Part shown: piece after piece, positions 22,924 to 34,900 of the stretch | Position numbering within the stretch: the first letter of the stretch is position 1 | Layout: every line of letters begins with the position of its first letter | From: Bactrocera neohumeralis | Taxonomy: Eukaryota > Arthropoda > Insecta > Diptera > Tephritidae | Direction of reading: 5' to 3' | DNA length: 64,000 nucleotides | Assembly (NCBI RefSeq): GCF_024586455.1 | Contig: NW_026089624.1 | Coordinates: 4,741,341-4,805,340, forward strand | Made by a program: the position numbers and the translations under genes | The notes under the pieces: model-generated | The model's database searches: none | What the model saw: the letters and a program-made list of their open reading frames with translations, nothing else | What the model was told of the DNA's origin: nothing

Positions 22924-23850
22924 TATAAAATCGAAACGAGTAGGAATACTTGTATATACGGAACTTCCAGATAATTTATACAAGCGGGTCCAAACCAAAT
23001 TAATAGAATACCGAAGTAAGGTTTTATAAACGCAGTTTTAGTGCAAAAGAGGTTAGCAGCGAAAATGACTAGTTTAAGCAAATTGCTAAACAGGTCATCC
23101 AGGAGTAACAGAAAACTGCGAAGGAATTTAAACCAAACTCATCACAAAAATTTAAAAACTTTTAAACAAAAGTATATAAATAATTGTGATATCTGCAAGA
23201 GATCAAAATACGGAAGAAACCCTATTAAAGCAAAATTTAATATCACCGAAACACCATCTGACGTTAATGAAATTTTACGTATGGATGTCTACACTATAAA
23301 AAAACATAGCTTTATCCCACTTGTTGATAAATTTTCTAAACATGCAACAGCTATACCGTTGGAAGACAGAAATAGTAACACAATTATCGAAAAAATTAGA
23401 ATGTACTTATCAATGAGAATTAAATCAAGAATGTAAAAGATTTCTTAAGGACGGAAGATATTCAAGTACATTTTACAAAACCAAATAACCATACGGAAAT
23501 ATAGAAAGGCTCCACAGCACATTATCCGAAAAATTTAGAACACTGGAAGCACAAAATTTACAATGGTCTACACAAGAACGAGTATACAAATGCATCGAGT
23601 GGTACAACAAGTCTATACATTTCACAATAAAGGCAAAACCTTTAGACATAATTTAAGGAAACATAGAAAAAACACTAAATAGAAATAAAATTTTGGAAGC
23701 AAAAAACAATATTATAGGAAAAAGAAACGAAAATAAGGAGGAATTCACACAAAATTATTAGGAAGGTTGCGTGAAAAATTTCAATCCACTAAGGCATAAA
23801 TATGAACCTCGTTACAAAAACTTGAATTTAGAAAATATATACCCAAGCAA
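22924..23850 (+). pseudogene. Errantivirus 1 integrase
   Basis: The N-terminal zinc-binding part (CDICKRSKYGRNP with upstream His residues) is readable in 23041-23436. It is followed by core words LRMDVYTIKKHSFIPLVDKF, which hold the first catalytic Asp. After a frameshift the core continues as KPNNHTGNIERLHSTLSEKF-like sequence holding the Glu (about 23480-23540). The C-terminal part ends near RHKYEPRYKNLNL. Stops and frameshifts inactivate it. Confidence 0.78.
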
Positions 23851-24880
23851 CATTAAAAAAACACTACTTATTTCAGACTACACAACCATACTCTACATTA
23901 TAGATCCTAATGAAAGAGAAACAGCAATTGAAAACCTCAGAGAACATGTGCAACAATCAAAATTAATAGATTATAAAGAACTTATCCTCTCAGAAATAAA
24001 TAAAGCTAAAACTAAATAACATACTTTACAGAGAAATAAAAATAAAAGACGTTTAGCCAACATAGCAGGATCAGGCATGAAATGGATAGCTGAAGATAGA
24101 TGAATATGATGAAGATAGATCCCAAATAGAAAAACATTTAAATAATATTGACGAAAATAATCACAACATTATAGAAGCCTTTAACAATAATATACTTGAA
24201 AACAACAATTTCAATGATACAATATAGAAACTCACTAACACTATCGAAATAGACAGACAAAAGATTTTAGAAAAATGGAATAGCGTAAATCAATCTAACA
24301 AAGATATTCCTTCACATTTATTTTATATGGACATTATGTTAAAATAAACAATTTAAATGATAGTATTGAACACATCCAAAACAATATCATTGCTGCAAAT
24401 AACAAAGTTATGGTAAACAATATATGTCTTTATGTAAAATGACAATTATTTGTTTACGTGCCATTGCACAAAAATAAACATAGATTTTGATCTGACATAT
24501 TTTACAGCCATTGCAAATAATTTTCTGCGTGTGTTTGTTGTTGTGCCGTGCACCAAGTTCTGCAATTCGTGCACCGTTCAAGGGTTTTGCAGGAGCAAGA
24601 CTCCCCCTAATATCTTAACAACTGACCATTTCATAATGTTTAGCAACTGTAAAATTGAAATGAGCAATGTAATTTTCTCTAATTATGATAAAATATTTAA
24701 AGATGGATTTGTTAAATTGCCAACATTTTTATTTATAATAACACTAAGCTAAGCTTATCATTAGATGAAATGGTCTTAAACGAAATAGACAATATAAAAA
24801 AGATTGAAGAACTTTCATAATCATATTGTTAATAATAATTATTATTACTACGATTGTTATCTTACATATAAAAATTAAAC
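23850..24880 (+). pseudogene. Errantivirus 1 envelope-like (F-type) gene, degraded
   Basis: Env proteins of insect errantiviruses resemble baculovirus F proteins. Here a surface-part remnant (LLISDYTTILYIIDPNERE) is followed by a basic cleavage-like stretch (NKNKRR) and a downstream SGMKWIAED-type segment near 24045-24110. Helical repeats rich in Asn follow, then a late block (CKIEMSNVIFSN near 24650). A hydrophobic segment (LLIIIITTIVILHI) at about 24828-24870 fits a C-terminal membrane anchor. There are many stops, and 24430-24600 may be foreign. The 3' LTR was not identified. Confidence 0.6.
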
Positions 24881-25590
24881 GCCTTTTTTGTATGTCCGCG
24901 CATTACGCCCGAGCTACAGAATGGAAAGACCTAAAAATGTGCACGGGTATACCCGTCCTGGAGAAGGTCCTAACGGCAGCCTTTTTTTTTTGCAATATCA
25001 CCCTCGATTTCGCAAATTATGTCTATATTTATAACCTAAGAACGGCTGAACCGATTTGGCTGAAAATTGGTGATGAGGTAGCTTGGAATCTCGGGACGGG
25101 CATAGGCTACTTTCTATTGTTTTAAGTTAAAAGTCACAACAATTCATAAATAAACAAAATTATATTTCAAAACATAAGCATGTGTTCAATATTCATGTAA
25201 GAATTATTTGATAATTTTTTTCTTCAAAAATACAAAATAAAATCACACAACTACTGGCAGGTATTGTGGTTTTTGTTTACAAACACATATATATGTATTA
25301 TAGTACGAGTAATAAATGTAACTGAACATGAAAAAGTTGAACCATAATTTGAGATGAGTGCATAACAGCTGACAAATATTCCTGAAGTATTGCTCAAAAC
25401 AATTCAAAATTTAAAAGGAACGATCAAGTCTGTGTTTTCTTAAGTGTAGTATCTGGGACTTAGCCGTCGATTTAGTAATTACATTCGATGAATGTTAGAC
25501 AAAACATTGCCATATGGTTAGATATAAGGCGTGGGACGGGGCCTCTTCTGCTCTACTCCTGCACTATTATTCACTATAATAAGAGCATAT
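24880..25590. repeat. Repeat tail and AT-rich sequence without a gene
   Basis: At 24890-25125 a fragment reads ATGTCCGCGCATTACGC, AGAAGGTCCTAACGGCAGCC and GGCTGAACCGATTTGGCTGA. That last style of phrase is typical of 3' parts of arthropod dispersed repeats. 25140-25590 shows nothing I can name. Confidence 0.45.
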
Positions 25591-25593
25591 GTA

Positions 25594-26760
25594 AGGACTG
25601 TCCCGTAAAAAATTTACCCTTTTATTCCTTAAGATTATGACGTAACTGTTATGGCATTAGTCTCAATGGGGTTTTGTTTTTTTTCTCTATAATCTGACGA
25701 TTAACAAAATGTATAACATTTGGTGTCAACACTTCAAACTATTAAGATGTCTAGCAATCAAGAAAAAGTGCGCGAATTGGTTTTGTCCACTTACCTGGAA
25801 AATCCAGAATTAAAATATTCAGTTATAGCTAAAAAAAACAGGAGCATTGGAAAGTACTGTTAAAAGGGTTGTTTCGAATTACAAAAAGGTGTACCTACTA
25901 TACGAAAAAGGTTCAGCTAAAAAAGCAGGTGCAGAAGGAAATTTAGCAAAAGAGTAAAGGAAGTTTTAGCAGAATCCCAACACTTCAGTACGAGATGTTG
26001 CTGTTAAAGCAGGTACCTCTAAAAGTACTGTACAAAGGATAAAAAGTGATAGTAAGCTAAAGACATATAGAGTTCAAAGAGTGCCAGATCGTTCCGATGA
26101 AAAGCAATTGGTTGCTCAAAAACGAGCTCGAAATTTATATGAAGGATACCTAACAAAATTTGACTGTTGCGTGATGGACGACGAACCATACGTTAAGGCA
26201 GATTTCAAACAGTTGCCGGGGCATGAATATTATACCTGTATGAAGAAGGGGCAAGTACAGAGAAAATTTAAGGAAAAGAAAATTACCAAATTTCCCAAGC
26301 AGTATATGGTTTGGCAAGTGATATGTAAATGCGGTTTGAGAAGCAGTTTTTTTGTAACACAGGGCACAATCAATTCAAAAATTTATATTAGCGAGTGCCT
26401 TCAAAAACGTCTTTTGCCATTTATTCGCGAACATGAGGATACTGTAATGTTCTGGCCTGATTTAACAACCTCTCACTATTCTACAGCTACCATGGAGTGG
26501 TGTGAAAGCAATAATGTCAATATTGTTCCAAGAAAAGCGAATCCACCTAATTGCCCAGAGCTTCGACCTATTGAGAGATATTGGGCTCTAATGAAATCGA
26601 ATCTCCGGAAGAGTAAAGGTACTGCAAAAAATTAAAAAGATTTTAGAAATAAGTGGCGAAGGTCGTACGGTACTATCGATGAAAACACTGTACAAAACAT
26701 AATGAAGAGCCTTAAGAAAAAAGTAAGAAATTTTTACAGAAAATAAAAATTTGTTAAATG
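25594..26760 (+). pseudogene. Tc1/mariner-type transposase with DD37E spacing
   Basis: The left terminus is near GGACTGTCCCGTAAAAAATT (about 25596). The protein begins at ATG 25748 (MSSNQEKVRELVLSTYLENP). It breaks by one-base changes near 25840 and 25950, then runs open from 26081 to 26635. The catalytic residues are Asp in CCVMDDEPYV, Asp in MFWPDLTTSHY and Glu in LRPIERYWALMK, with 37 residues between the last two. That spacing matches the ITmD37E-like group first described in mosquitoes. The C-terminus continues after a stop as KSLKKKVRNFYRK. No matching right TIR was found, so the 3' end may be lost at the R1 boundary. Confidence 0.78.
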
Positions 26761-26842
26761 TTATTTATAATTTGTAATCTCTATGGTACTCATTAATAAG
26801 AAATAAAACAAGACTTTGAAAAAATTCTTTGGTTGAGCTTCC

Positions 26843-28168
26843 ATACTGCTCTGAACTGGTGGCCAGGGGTTGGACCCCACCCAGATCCGTAATGTCTGAG
26901 TACATCGGGCAATTTTCTAACCCCGCCCCACAAAAACACTCCGACGTATCCGATAGGTGCCCTGGGTTATCCTCAACGAACCCAACGTCCTGAATGTACT
27001 CGTACGTCACCCGGCCGTTAGGACTATTGTCCCAACGTTCTTGCCACCTACACCTAACCTTATCATCTTGAAGCCTCTTGCTCCCTAGATATCCCTCCCT
27101 CTCCACATCATCGTCGGAAATCCAGTCATTCCGTAGCAATGACACACTCAAGCCCCTTCTTAGCCTGAATGCAAAAGCACGCTGTATGACAATCAGGTCA
27201 AGAGGGGGTGCACCTAACAAAACCTGCATCGCATCCGTCGAGACGGTGCGACATACAGGCAAACAAGCAAGCATCATACAACGCTGGATTGAGAGGAGTT
27301 TTTGAGACCCCAAGACAGTCGTGGCGGCCTCCCACCATACAGGGACTCCATATGTGGCACATATATGGTGCGGACAGCAGGACGTCCGAGACCCCAATCG
27401 CTCCCCAAAATCCGTCGTATTTTGCCTACAGTTGCCTGCAGTCGCTCCTTCACATTCTTGACTTCCGTCACATATCTGATACTGACCCCATTCACACGGA
27501 CAATCGGTGGACGAACCGGTGACAATCTACCTTTCAGCAGCATTGCCACCGTTTTATCCATCGATATGTCAACCCCCACATCTAAACCCCAAGAAATAAC
27601 GATCCCTAAAAGATCTCCTCCCGCCCGCTCGACCACGAGCGACCTTCAACCATAAGAAGAAGGTCGTCCGCTTGCGCACAACACTTACAGAGAGGCTCGA
27701 GCTGCCCAAGCAGAGTGTTCATCATAAGGTTCCAAATATATGGACCATAGATGGAACCCTGCGGCAGCCACGAACAACTCCAATCTCCACACTCCCATTC
27801 ATGCCGACAAGAGAGACCTTTCTGTCCGAAAAATAACTTCGCCAAAGAGTAAATTACGTTGCACCGCTCGATCCCAGCTTATGTCATCAAACGCTCCCTT
27901 AAAGTCAACAAATATGCCAAGGACATACTAACGACATTCTGAACAAAAAACCACGCATCCTCTATACTGCGTCCTTTCCTGAACTCAAACTGCCTCTCCG
28001 ACCACATACCCCGCGTTAGCTCCTGAAGCCGTTCCACCATTACTCTTTCCAGCACTTTTCCAAGTACTGGTAGGAGACTGATGCCCCGATAAGATCGAGG
28101 ATCGCTCCTGACCTTATCAGGGGACTTCAGGAGAGGAACAACCCTACCACGTTTTCACACGCGTGGAG
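26843..28168 (-). pseudogene. R1-type retroelement, RT 3' half (copy 1)
   Basis: Reverse transcriptase of an R1-clade non-LTR element. Reading from 28168 down: KRGRVVPLLKSPDK, RSYRGISLLPVLGKVLERVM and FRKGRSIEDAW, then WLPQGSIYGPYIWNLMMN. The catalytic box is degraded to CAQADDLLLMVEG (family form CAYADD). Next come VGVDISMDKTVAMLLKGRLS and the thumb/C-terminal region with CFCGAGLENCPMYSDI. It shares the start of the 3' UTR (GGTCCAACCC) with copy 2, then stops at about 26843. There are several frameshifts and an in-frame TGA. Its 5' half lies beyond the RTE insert at 30178-32560. Confidence 0.83.
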
Positions 28169-28177
28169 AGTATCCCT

Positions 28178-30177
28178 GGAGGATGGAGTTATGTGTAGAA
28201 GTTCACGCAAGTGAGAAAAGTTCTCTGATCGCCATTCACTTGGGAGTGGCCAGAAACGATTCTTTTACACATGGCTCAAGCAGCTCACGACTTCCGGTCT
28301 TAGACCAAGTATCCTCTGGGAAGCCTAAGAACATCCGCTCGAAGGCGAGCTAATGTGAGAAGGCGAAACATCCCCTACATAGGATTGTGCGCTGAGCTTG
28401 GGACCCGCCACGTAAAAAGCACCCCCAATGAAATCTAAACGACAGCCTCGGATGAGAGATTCCCCTTTTAATGACGACCATGGCAAACGAAATAAGGACT
28501 ACGATTTGAGGGCATGCACCTGGAATTTCCGGATCCTCAATTGGGAAGGTGCCGCTGCTCAGCTGGTTGATGTCCTCGCGAAAATAGAGGCTGACATCAC
28601 CGACGTAAAGGAGTGCAAGTTTGGTGTTGGATTCGTGGTGGGAGAGAGACTCCGTCGCCGAGTACTATCATTCACTCCGGTGAATGAACATCTAGCCATA
28701 ATCCGCATCAAAGGCATCGAGGTTCTTCAACATATCGCTGATTTGCGCCCACGCCCCGACAGAAGAGAAGGACGAGGTGACCAAAGATGACTTCTATGGG
28801 TGCTTGGAGCGCGCTTATGAGAGCTCCCCCGCCACGATGTCAAAATCGTGCTTGGCGACTTCAACGCCAGGGTGGGCAAAGAAGGTATCTTTGGCACTAC
28901 GGTCGGTAAATTCAGCCTCCACGATCGAAAAACTACCAACCAGATCGATCAAACAAACAGTCGTCGCACTCGCGACTTGGCTCTCACATCACTGTTGACA
29001 GTCATACCTTTGAAGTTGTAGATAATTTCGTCTATCTTGGAACCAGCGTAAATACCACCAACAATGTCAGCCTGGAAATCCAACGCAGGATTGCTCTTGC
29101 CAACAGGTGCTACTTCGGACTGAGTAGGCAATTGAGAAGTAAAGTCCTCTCTCGACGAACAAAAACAAAACTCTTTTAGTCATTACCGTCCGGCTATATG
29201 GTGCAGAGGCATGTATGAGGACAACAACTGATGAGTCGACGTTTGTAGTTTTCGAGAGAAAAGTTCTGCAAAAGATTTAAGGTCCCTTACGCGTTGGTCA
29301 CGGCGAATATCGCATTCGATGCAACGATGAGAAAACGACGACATTGACATAGTTCAGCGTATTAAAAGACAGCGCCTACGCTAGCTAGGGCATGTTGTCC
29401 GAATGGAAGACAATACCCAGCTCAGTAAGTTTTGGACGCAGTACCCGCCGGGGGAAGCAGAGGAAGACCTCCACTCTGTTGGAAAGACAAGGTTGAGAAC
29501 GACCTGACTTCGATTGGAATCTCTGATTGGCGCCACGTAGCGAAAAGAAGAAACGACTGGCGCGTTATAGCATTAACACCACCAACAATGTCAGCCTGGA
29601 AATCCAACGCAGGATTGCTCTAGCCAACATTTGCTACTTCGGACTGAGTAGGCAATTGAAAAGTAAAGTCCTCTCTCGACGAACAAAAGCTAAACTCTAT
29701 AAGTCGCTCATAATTCCCGTCCTGCTATATCGTGCAGAGGCTTGGGCGATGACAGCAACCGATGAGTCGACGTTACGAGATTTCGAGAGAAAAATTCGGC
29801 GAATGATTTATGGTCCTTTGCGCATTGGCCACAGCGAATATCGCATTCGGTGGAACGATGAGCTGTACGAGATATACGACGACATTGACATAGTTCAGCG
29901 AATTAAAAGACAGCGGCTACGCTGGCTAGGTCATGTTGTCCGAATGGACAGAAACACTCCAGCTCTGAAGGTATTTGGCGCTGTACCCGCCGCGGGAAGC
30001 AGAGGAAGAGGAAGACCTCCACTCCGTTGGAAGGACCAAGTGGAGAAGGACCTGACTTCTCTTGGAATATCCAATTGGCGCCACGTAGCGAAAAGAAGAA
30101 ACGACTGGCGCGCTGTTGTTAACTCGGCTATAATCGCGTAAGCGGTGTCTACGCCAATTAAGAAGAAGAAGAAAGAA
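28178..30177 (+). pseudogene. RTE-type non-LTR element, copy 2 (inserted in R1 element)
   Basis: The endonuclease start reads LRACTWNFRILNWEGAAAQL (about 28500). KFGVGFVVGERLRRRVLSFT and VVGKFSLHD-type words follow. The central RT is deleted (about 28925-28960). The C-terminal region (LGTSVNTTNNVSLEIQRRIA onward, RQRLRWLGHVVRM) is present twice in tandem, 29040-29570 and 29572-30140. Only the second unit is fully open, ending at AVVNSAIIA. The 3' end is an (AAG)n tail. It is flanked by AGTATCCCT at 28169-28177 and 30178-30186. The R1 reading frame (WEGYSPRV) is restored when the insert is removed, so the borders are reliable. Confidence 0.85.
29040..30140 (+). repeat. Tandem duplication of the RTE C-terminal region
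   Basis: Two diverged units about 523 bp apart, both starting at ACCACCAACAATGTCAGCCT (29055 and 29578) and running to the NWRHVAKRRNDWR codons. Unit 1 contains frameshifts and stops while unit 2 is open. The seam joins the end of the first unit (GACTGGCGCGTTATAGC) directly to the start of the second. Confidence 0.8.
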
Positions 30178-30186
30178 AGTATCCCT

Positions 30187-30683
30187 CCCAGACGCAGTTA
30201 TTATGAATGGCCTCCAGGTACTCCGGAATGAACTTCCATAAGCTTTTACACATCTCTCAGTTCAAACCATCAAAACCTGTGGCCCGTTTAGACCTAACCA
30301 TCGACGATACCACATCGAGGACGAGGTATTCGCATCCAGTCCCAGGATAAATGGGCTACTACACGCTCGCTATATTTACAATATAAACTAGCGAAAATCA
30401 TCCTACCGAACTCCCCTTCTATAGCTACACATATACCCAGTTGTGAAGAATCCACATCTACGTGGATTACACGCAATCGTAGCGTGGATTATACAACTAT
30501 TGCGGCGTTAGCTCTAAGGTCAGTGAAGACCTCAAAACCCCGAGGACGACTCCGAACCACACCATTGGTGGCGTAGGGCTCCTGGAGTAGAGCAATACAG
30601 CACCCACCCTCAACCATGCAACAACCCAACTCACACATCACGGCATAGGAGCCCTGACAGTTAAGCTGGATGATCAAACCCAT
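30187..30683 (-). pseudogene. R1-type retroelement, endonuclease and RT N-terminus (copy 1)
   Basis: ORF2 start on the minus strand: MGLIIQLNCQGSYAVMCELG, then GCCIALLQEPYATNGVVRSR, typical of R1-clade APE-type endonucleases. A second piece (30476-30294) reads MRVIHVDVDSSQLGICVAIE. The middle and end of the endonuclease are deleted. The reading then passes to RT upstream sequence (ATGFDGLN, EMCKSLWKFIPEYLEAIHNN), which runs into the RTE insertion at 30178. Frameshifts are present. Confidence 0.8.
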
Positions 30684-30783
30684 CAGTGTCTGGCGAGGGC
30701 GCGCTCAACAATGCCACAATAGGTAGGGCAGACAGCTGACATCATAAGATGCCCAGCTGGTCTACCCTTAAACTCACTAGAAA

Positions 30784-31750
30784 CTAAAGCAGATGTCTGC
30801 CGGAGGTGCAGCAATGTGCTGCATTGACGCAACCGGGAGTTTTGTGGCCTTCTTGACCACACCTTCTGCAGACATCTGCTTTAGCCCTACACTCAGCCAC
30901 CCGGTGATCAAATCCCATGCAACGGAAGCAGCCAGCGACGGAGCTCTCCGGTCGCACCCCGAAAGAGAACCACTTTATGTAGCACCTACCTGCTTCCAAG
31001 AGGGCGGACATCAACTTGTCCGTACCCTCCAGGGCGACATTGGTGCTACCGTCAGCGGTCACCTTCCAGGGACGACTGACCATCCTTACATCCGACGTCT
31101 GGGACCCCGGGCTGAAATCCTGTAGGTTCAGCCGGAGTAGTTCCTTCATGAATTCCTTATGGGCGATCTCCGTATGGTCCCCCTGAACCACCACCCGACG
31201 ACCCAACTTCCGGTTGACAGAGACGTCCAACCCCACCTCCCCGAATTTTTTGTTACTCACCACTCTCTCCCTCTCTAAAACAGAGGGAGTGCGAATAACC
31301 GCCCCACCACCCTTAATTGGTCTAACTTCGTGGACCCTCACACGAAGTAATGGACCCAGCTCTTTCACCACCTTCTTTATAACTTCCTTAGAGGAAGTTG
31401 GAGGCCCCTTACTCCTTACCACGACCGAACAGGTATCCACAGGCTTCGGCGTTACCGGTGCGATTGCTTCCAGCATAGATGCTGGAGGTGCAGGCATCGG
31501 TGCCGACGGCGCCGGCATTAACCTGCTCGGCGTCGAGGAGTGTCTCCCGCAACTTCTCTTAAGGGCATTTACCTGTCCGCGACGATGGGCATTCTCGGTT
31601 ATGATCGTCATCAAGAGCGCTTCATATTTTGAGGCAAGCTCCAACAGCCCCTTCGCGGTTCCTACATCGAAATTCTTAGCCCCAGGAACCAGCTCGTTTA
31701 GCTCCCCCGTAATTCTTTTGTTCTTTTGGCAGCCGCAATACGGCTGACTG
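30784..31750 (-). pseudogene. R1-type retroelement ORF1 (gag-like, CCHC knuckles)
   Basis: RNA-binding ORF1 protein of an R1-clade element. The frame is open from about 31710 (no ATG until 31644) down to 30784, giving at least 286 aa. A Pro/Ala-rich N-terminal stretch (RLMPAPSAPMPAPPASM) precedes a central gag-like domain (VVKELGPLLRVRVHEVRPIK). Two zinc knuckles follow: CFRCMGFDHRVAEC and CRRCGQEGHKTPGC. A third would follow, but the frame is lost at AHCCTSGRHLL. GC content is higher than in the neighbouring AT-rich elements. Confidence 0.83.
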
Positions 31751-32560
31751 CCCCACCCTCGACAACAACTACTCCCCGCCAGTAATCGCGCTTTTTTCCG
31801 GCCCCCTTAGCACGCCCGTCCTTGACGACTCACGCAAAGGCCCGCTCAATAACAGCGACCACCCAAGCGGTCGATTATAGCGTGCTCGCTTTGGCACAGC
31901 CCACAACCCCAACCAGTGGTCGGATTAAGACCACTCAATTGGCTGCCGGCCGGACAAAGTCCCCGTAACGGTCCGGAGTCGACCGATGTAGCGCTGAGCC
32001 GAATCGCACCGTGGGCTAAACGGTTCGCTGTTATGACCGTTTGTCCTCATAGGAGTCGCAATCTCCAACACTGGATAGCCGCTTGCACCCTTTGGGCAAT
32101 CCTGTCCAGATCTTCCTGACACTGAGCCAACTAAGCGCCAGATGCTCAGCACAGAACTATTGGCAGGCAGTCCAGTCAGCAAGAGTGCCAACAACACGGA
32201 GCTACACTGGAACCGTGCGAAGCTTCCGCCAATAACAACAACGTGGAATGAAATTGCTTACCGCTATATTATTCACTGTCAGTACACAAAAATGCACAAA
32301 ATTTTATAAAAATGTGTACCCGCACAAAAACACTCGCGGTCAACAACCCTCGCTACCCGCGATCGCACAAACAATTTCACCGAACCGCTACGCACACGCG
32401 CCAGGCAATAACGGTGCCAGCTAAATCGCGTAAACAAAAGACCGCATAAAAGGAAATCGCAAAAAATCACCGAAAATACACTTTAAATATCGCAACGATG
32501 CGCACCCACGTCTATCCGCGTCGACAGTCAAGTAACGATGACAATAAAATATGTATATTG
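31751..32560 (-). other. Probable 5' UTR / upstream region of the R1-type element
   Basis: GC-rich sequence, unlike the surrounding AT-rich DNA, directly upstream of ORF1 on the minus strand. No ORF with recognisable similarity was seen. Composition changes back to AT-rich at about 32530-32560, taken as the element boundary. Confidence 0.5.
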
Positions 32561-32709
32561 CCAATTTAACTATTCCATATTGTTTTCACCATAAATGATA
32601 TCCTTGACAACAAAGAACGAGCGGAGCCGCCGGTTTAGACTAGTTGTACATATATACAAAAAATTCTCTAAAATCAGAATACAAATTCTGGAGATTTTTC
32701 AAATAAGGA

Positions 32710-33010
32710 AGGGAGGAGTTATGTCAACAGCAACAACAACTCCACCTCCAATCAAAACCACAGCTCTGGCTTAGCATTGATAGCTGAAAGTGGTCAGTGT
32801 AAAAATTTGTCAATTAAAGTTAACGACCCTTATATAAATAAAATGTTTAAGTGTCGTTATGTAAACAGTTTGCTTAAATGTTGCTGCACTATGCATAATC
32901 GATATTAAAGCATTAAGCAATAACAAACGAAGTTGCTGATTATGCTTTATAGGCAGTTTCATATTTCGATTACTTACGATTTAACTAGATTTTCGACCAC
33001 TGCTGATTGA
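32710..33010. repeat. Segment shared with 15380-15690
   Basis: Second copy of the Helitron-associated 300-bp segment, same orientation and word order. It runs directly into minus-strand Helitron N-terminal coding sequence at about 33000. Confidence 0.65.
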
Positions 33011-33990
33011 ATTTACGGAAAATGCGTCTTGAGTATGATACTCATGCAAATAGCGGAGACTGTTTACGAATGACGACGCAAGGATCACCATGTGACCCAA
33101 ATAATTCGGGTTGATATGTCCGTTGTTTGCAATGACGCCTTTGAGGTGCACGTAGCTTTCGGCATGCAACTTGCTCTGATTTTTTTTACATATGTACATA
33201 TCCACCAATTATCGCGATAGTAGTGTCCTATAGCACAACAGCAAATTTAAATTATTTTCACGGACCATTGTGGATGTCCGATAATTGATGGCAAAAGTGA
33301 TCATATTTGGTGATGTATTTGGTTTTGCACTGTGAAGGTAGGGAAAAATCCAGGCAAAGCGAGAATTTTGCTCATCCTGAAAGACGTTATATGAAAGTAT
33401 ACTTTCATTTTTTGCATAGTTTAAGAACTGTCGAGTTTCATCAGTTTCACATATAAATAATGTTTCTGAGTGTTCCACAGGCTCTTCTAAAACAGGAATG
33501 TTAACTTTTGTCCTCAAAGTAACACATTCTCGTTTTTTCCTCATTGCATTTGAATACCCCACAATGTCGACACACATTTCCTATGCCACAAGTTTTAATG
33601 ACCTTTTTAATCCAATGTCGCGTCATATTTGAATCATATTTTTGAAATTTCTAGTAAATATTTGCCGACGCTCTACTTGACGCAGAGCGATGCGAATAGT
33701 CGAACCTTTGTCTCATCTACTATATCAGAACCACGTTGATTAGCCATTAGGTGGGCATGGTCTCGGCGTCAAGAAATCACTTCATCAGTTTTTTGAGTAG
33801 ACTGCTGAGATACCACGCTGAGAAGTTAAGCGGATAGGATTTCCCCGGCGTGGAGCATCACTTTGTGCAGAAGTTTCTCTGGCTCTGACTTCCACTAAAC
33901 GTGCTGCTTGCTCCCATCTACACTGTTAATCAAGATAAGTAGGTTCTTTCTGTGTAGCAATTTCCATGGTTCGAGCTCTTAGTGAGCTTT
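32990..33990 (-). pseudogene. Helitron Rep N-terminal fragment
   Basis: Three degraded blocks on the minus strand match the N-terminal half of the element at 2397-4578. An Arg/Glu-rich start (RWEQAARLVEVRARETSAQS) lies near 33900. The cysteine/FQ-type region (VNIPVLEEPVEHSETLF) is at 33577-33209. The pre-Rep block (YVHLKGVIANNGHINPNYLG) is at 33208-32981, where the intact relative reads YIHLQDAVANDANLNPNNLG. No HUH motif remains. There are several stops. Confidence 0.75.
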
Positions 33991-34189
33991 GTTAATGATT
34001 GGGTTAACGTTTTTGGGTGATTATTAGGTACACAAAAATGACAAACATATCCTAGTTCTAGAAATATGTACGAAATATCATTCTATTTATATAAATACAA
34101 ATCTTGTAGCTAAAATATTAAAACTACAACTAATTCTTTCAAATCTTCTTAAATGACAAAAAACATTTCAGTCGATAAGTGTAAAGATT

Positions 34190-34440
34190 TACACATAAAT
34201 GTAAAGATTTTCGAACTTCCAGGTGACTTTATGATGAATATATCGGTCGATATTTGAGTTATCTTAATGAAAATAATAAAAAAGTGTTTTTCTCATAACA
34301 GTATATCTTTGTGCCTAAAATAAATAAAATCGGGTGAAAACTTGACCTACCACTCCATATAACTATGACCAAGATTTTCGAACATCCGGCTGACACAATC
34401 GATTCGACATTCGTATATTCAAATTGGCAAACAAAAGTTC
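34190..34440. repeat. Dispersed repeat family A, partial copy
   Basis: GGTGACTTTATGATGAATATATC and TATTTGAGTTATCTTAATG match, with changes, the end of copy 1 near 6545-6600. It is non-coding. Confidence 0.5.
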
Positions 34441-34559
34441 GTTTTGGTTTTGTTGCGTCTTGACTGGTACCAAGTAAACATATCAGTAGAAAAAGCGGAG
34501 ATAAAAATTTTAAAACAAGTACAGTACAGGCATAAGGATTAAAAATAAAATAACAAAAA

Positions 34560-34900
34560 TATATTACATTTTTTGAATTTCAAGAAACTGCTACGTGGAA
34601 CTGTATTATCCGATTAGAAACGTAGGCTGATTAAAGGAATGATTCAATCTGACATGAAAGTTGTCCAAATTATTTTTATGTAAAGAGGCATTAAGGTAGG
34701 AACAAAGTAACCAATTTTACTATTTACTAAGCGTAGTGGTCGTATAGGTACCACTCATGACACGAAAAAATGGCGCGTTCAGCAGCTAGCAACTAACAGT
34801 CATATGAGGATCTAGATGTAAATAAACATCGTGTGCATCAAATAATAAGAAAAGATGTAGGCCTCAAATACGAAAATCAAGTGCATTAGACATTCCTAAA
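34560..34900 (+). pseudogene. Possible Tc1-like helix-turn-helix remnant
   Basis: A broken plus-strand reading (RGTVLSD, RRLIKGMIQSDMKVVQIIF, then SGRIGTTHDTKKWRVQQL) resembles the N-terminal helix-turn-helix region of Tc1-like transposases. There is no catalytic domain and no termini, and the assignment is weak. Confidence 0.3.

Noticed and set aside
24450..24752. 100-aa cysteine-containing ORF, considered as a small secreted protein
   Set aside because: Its second half reads as degraded env of errantivirus 1 and it lies in order between other env blocks; the first half is unexplained but has no signal peptide.
31214..31747. 177-aa plus-strand ORF opposite the R1 ORF1
   Set aside because: It is the antisense shadow of a GC-rich gag-like ORF with clear zinc knuckles on the minus strand.
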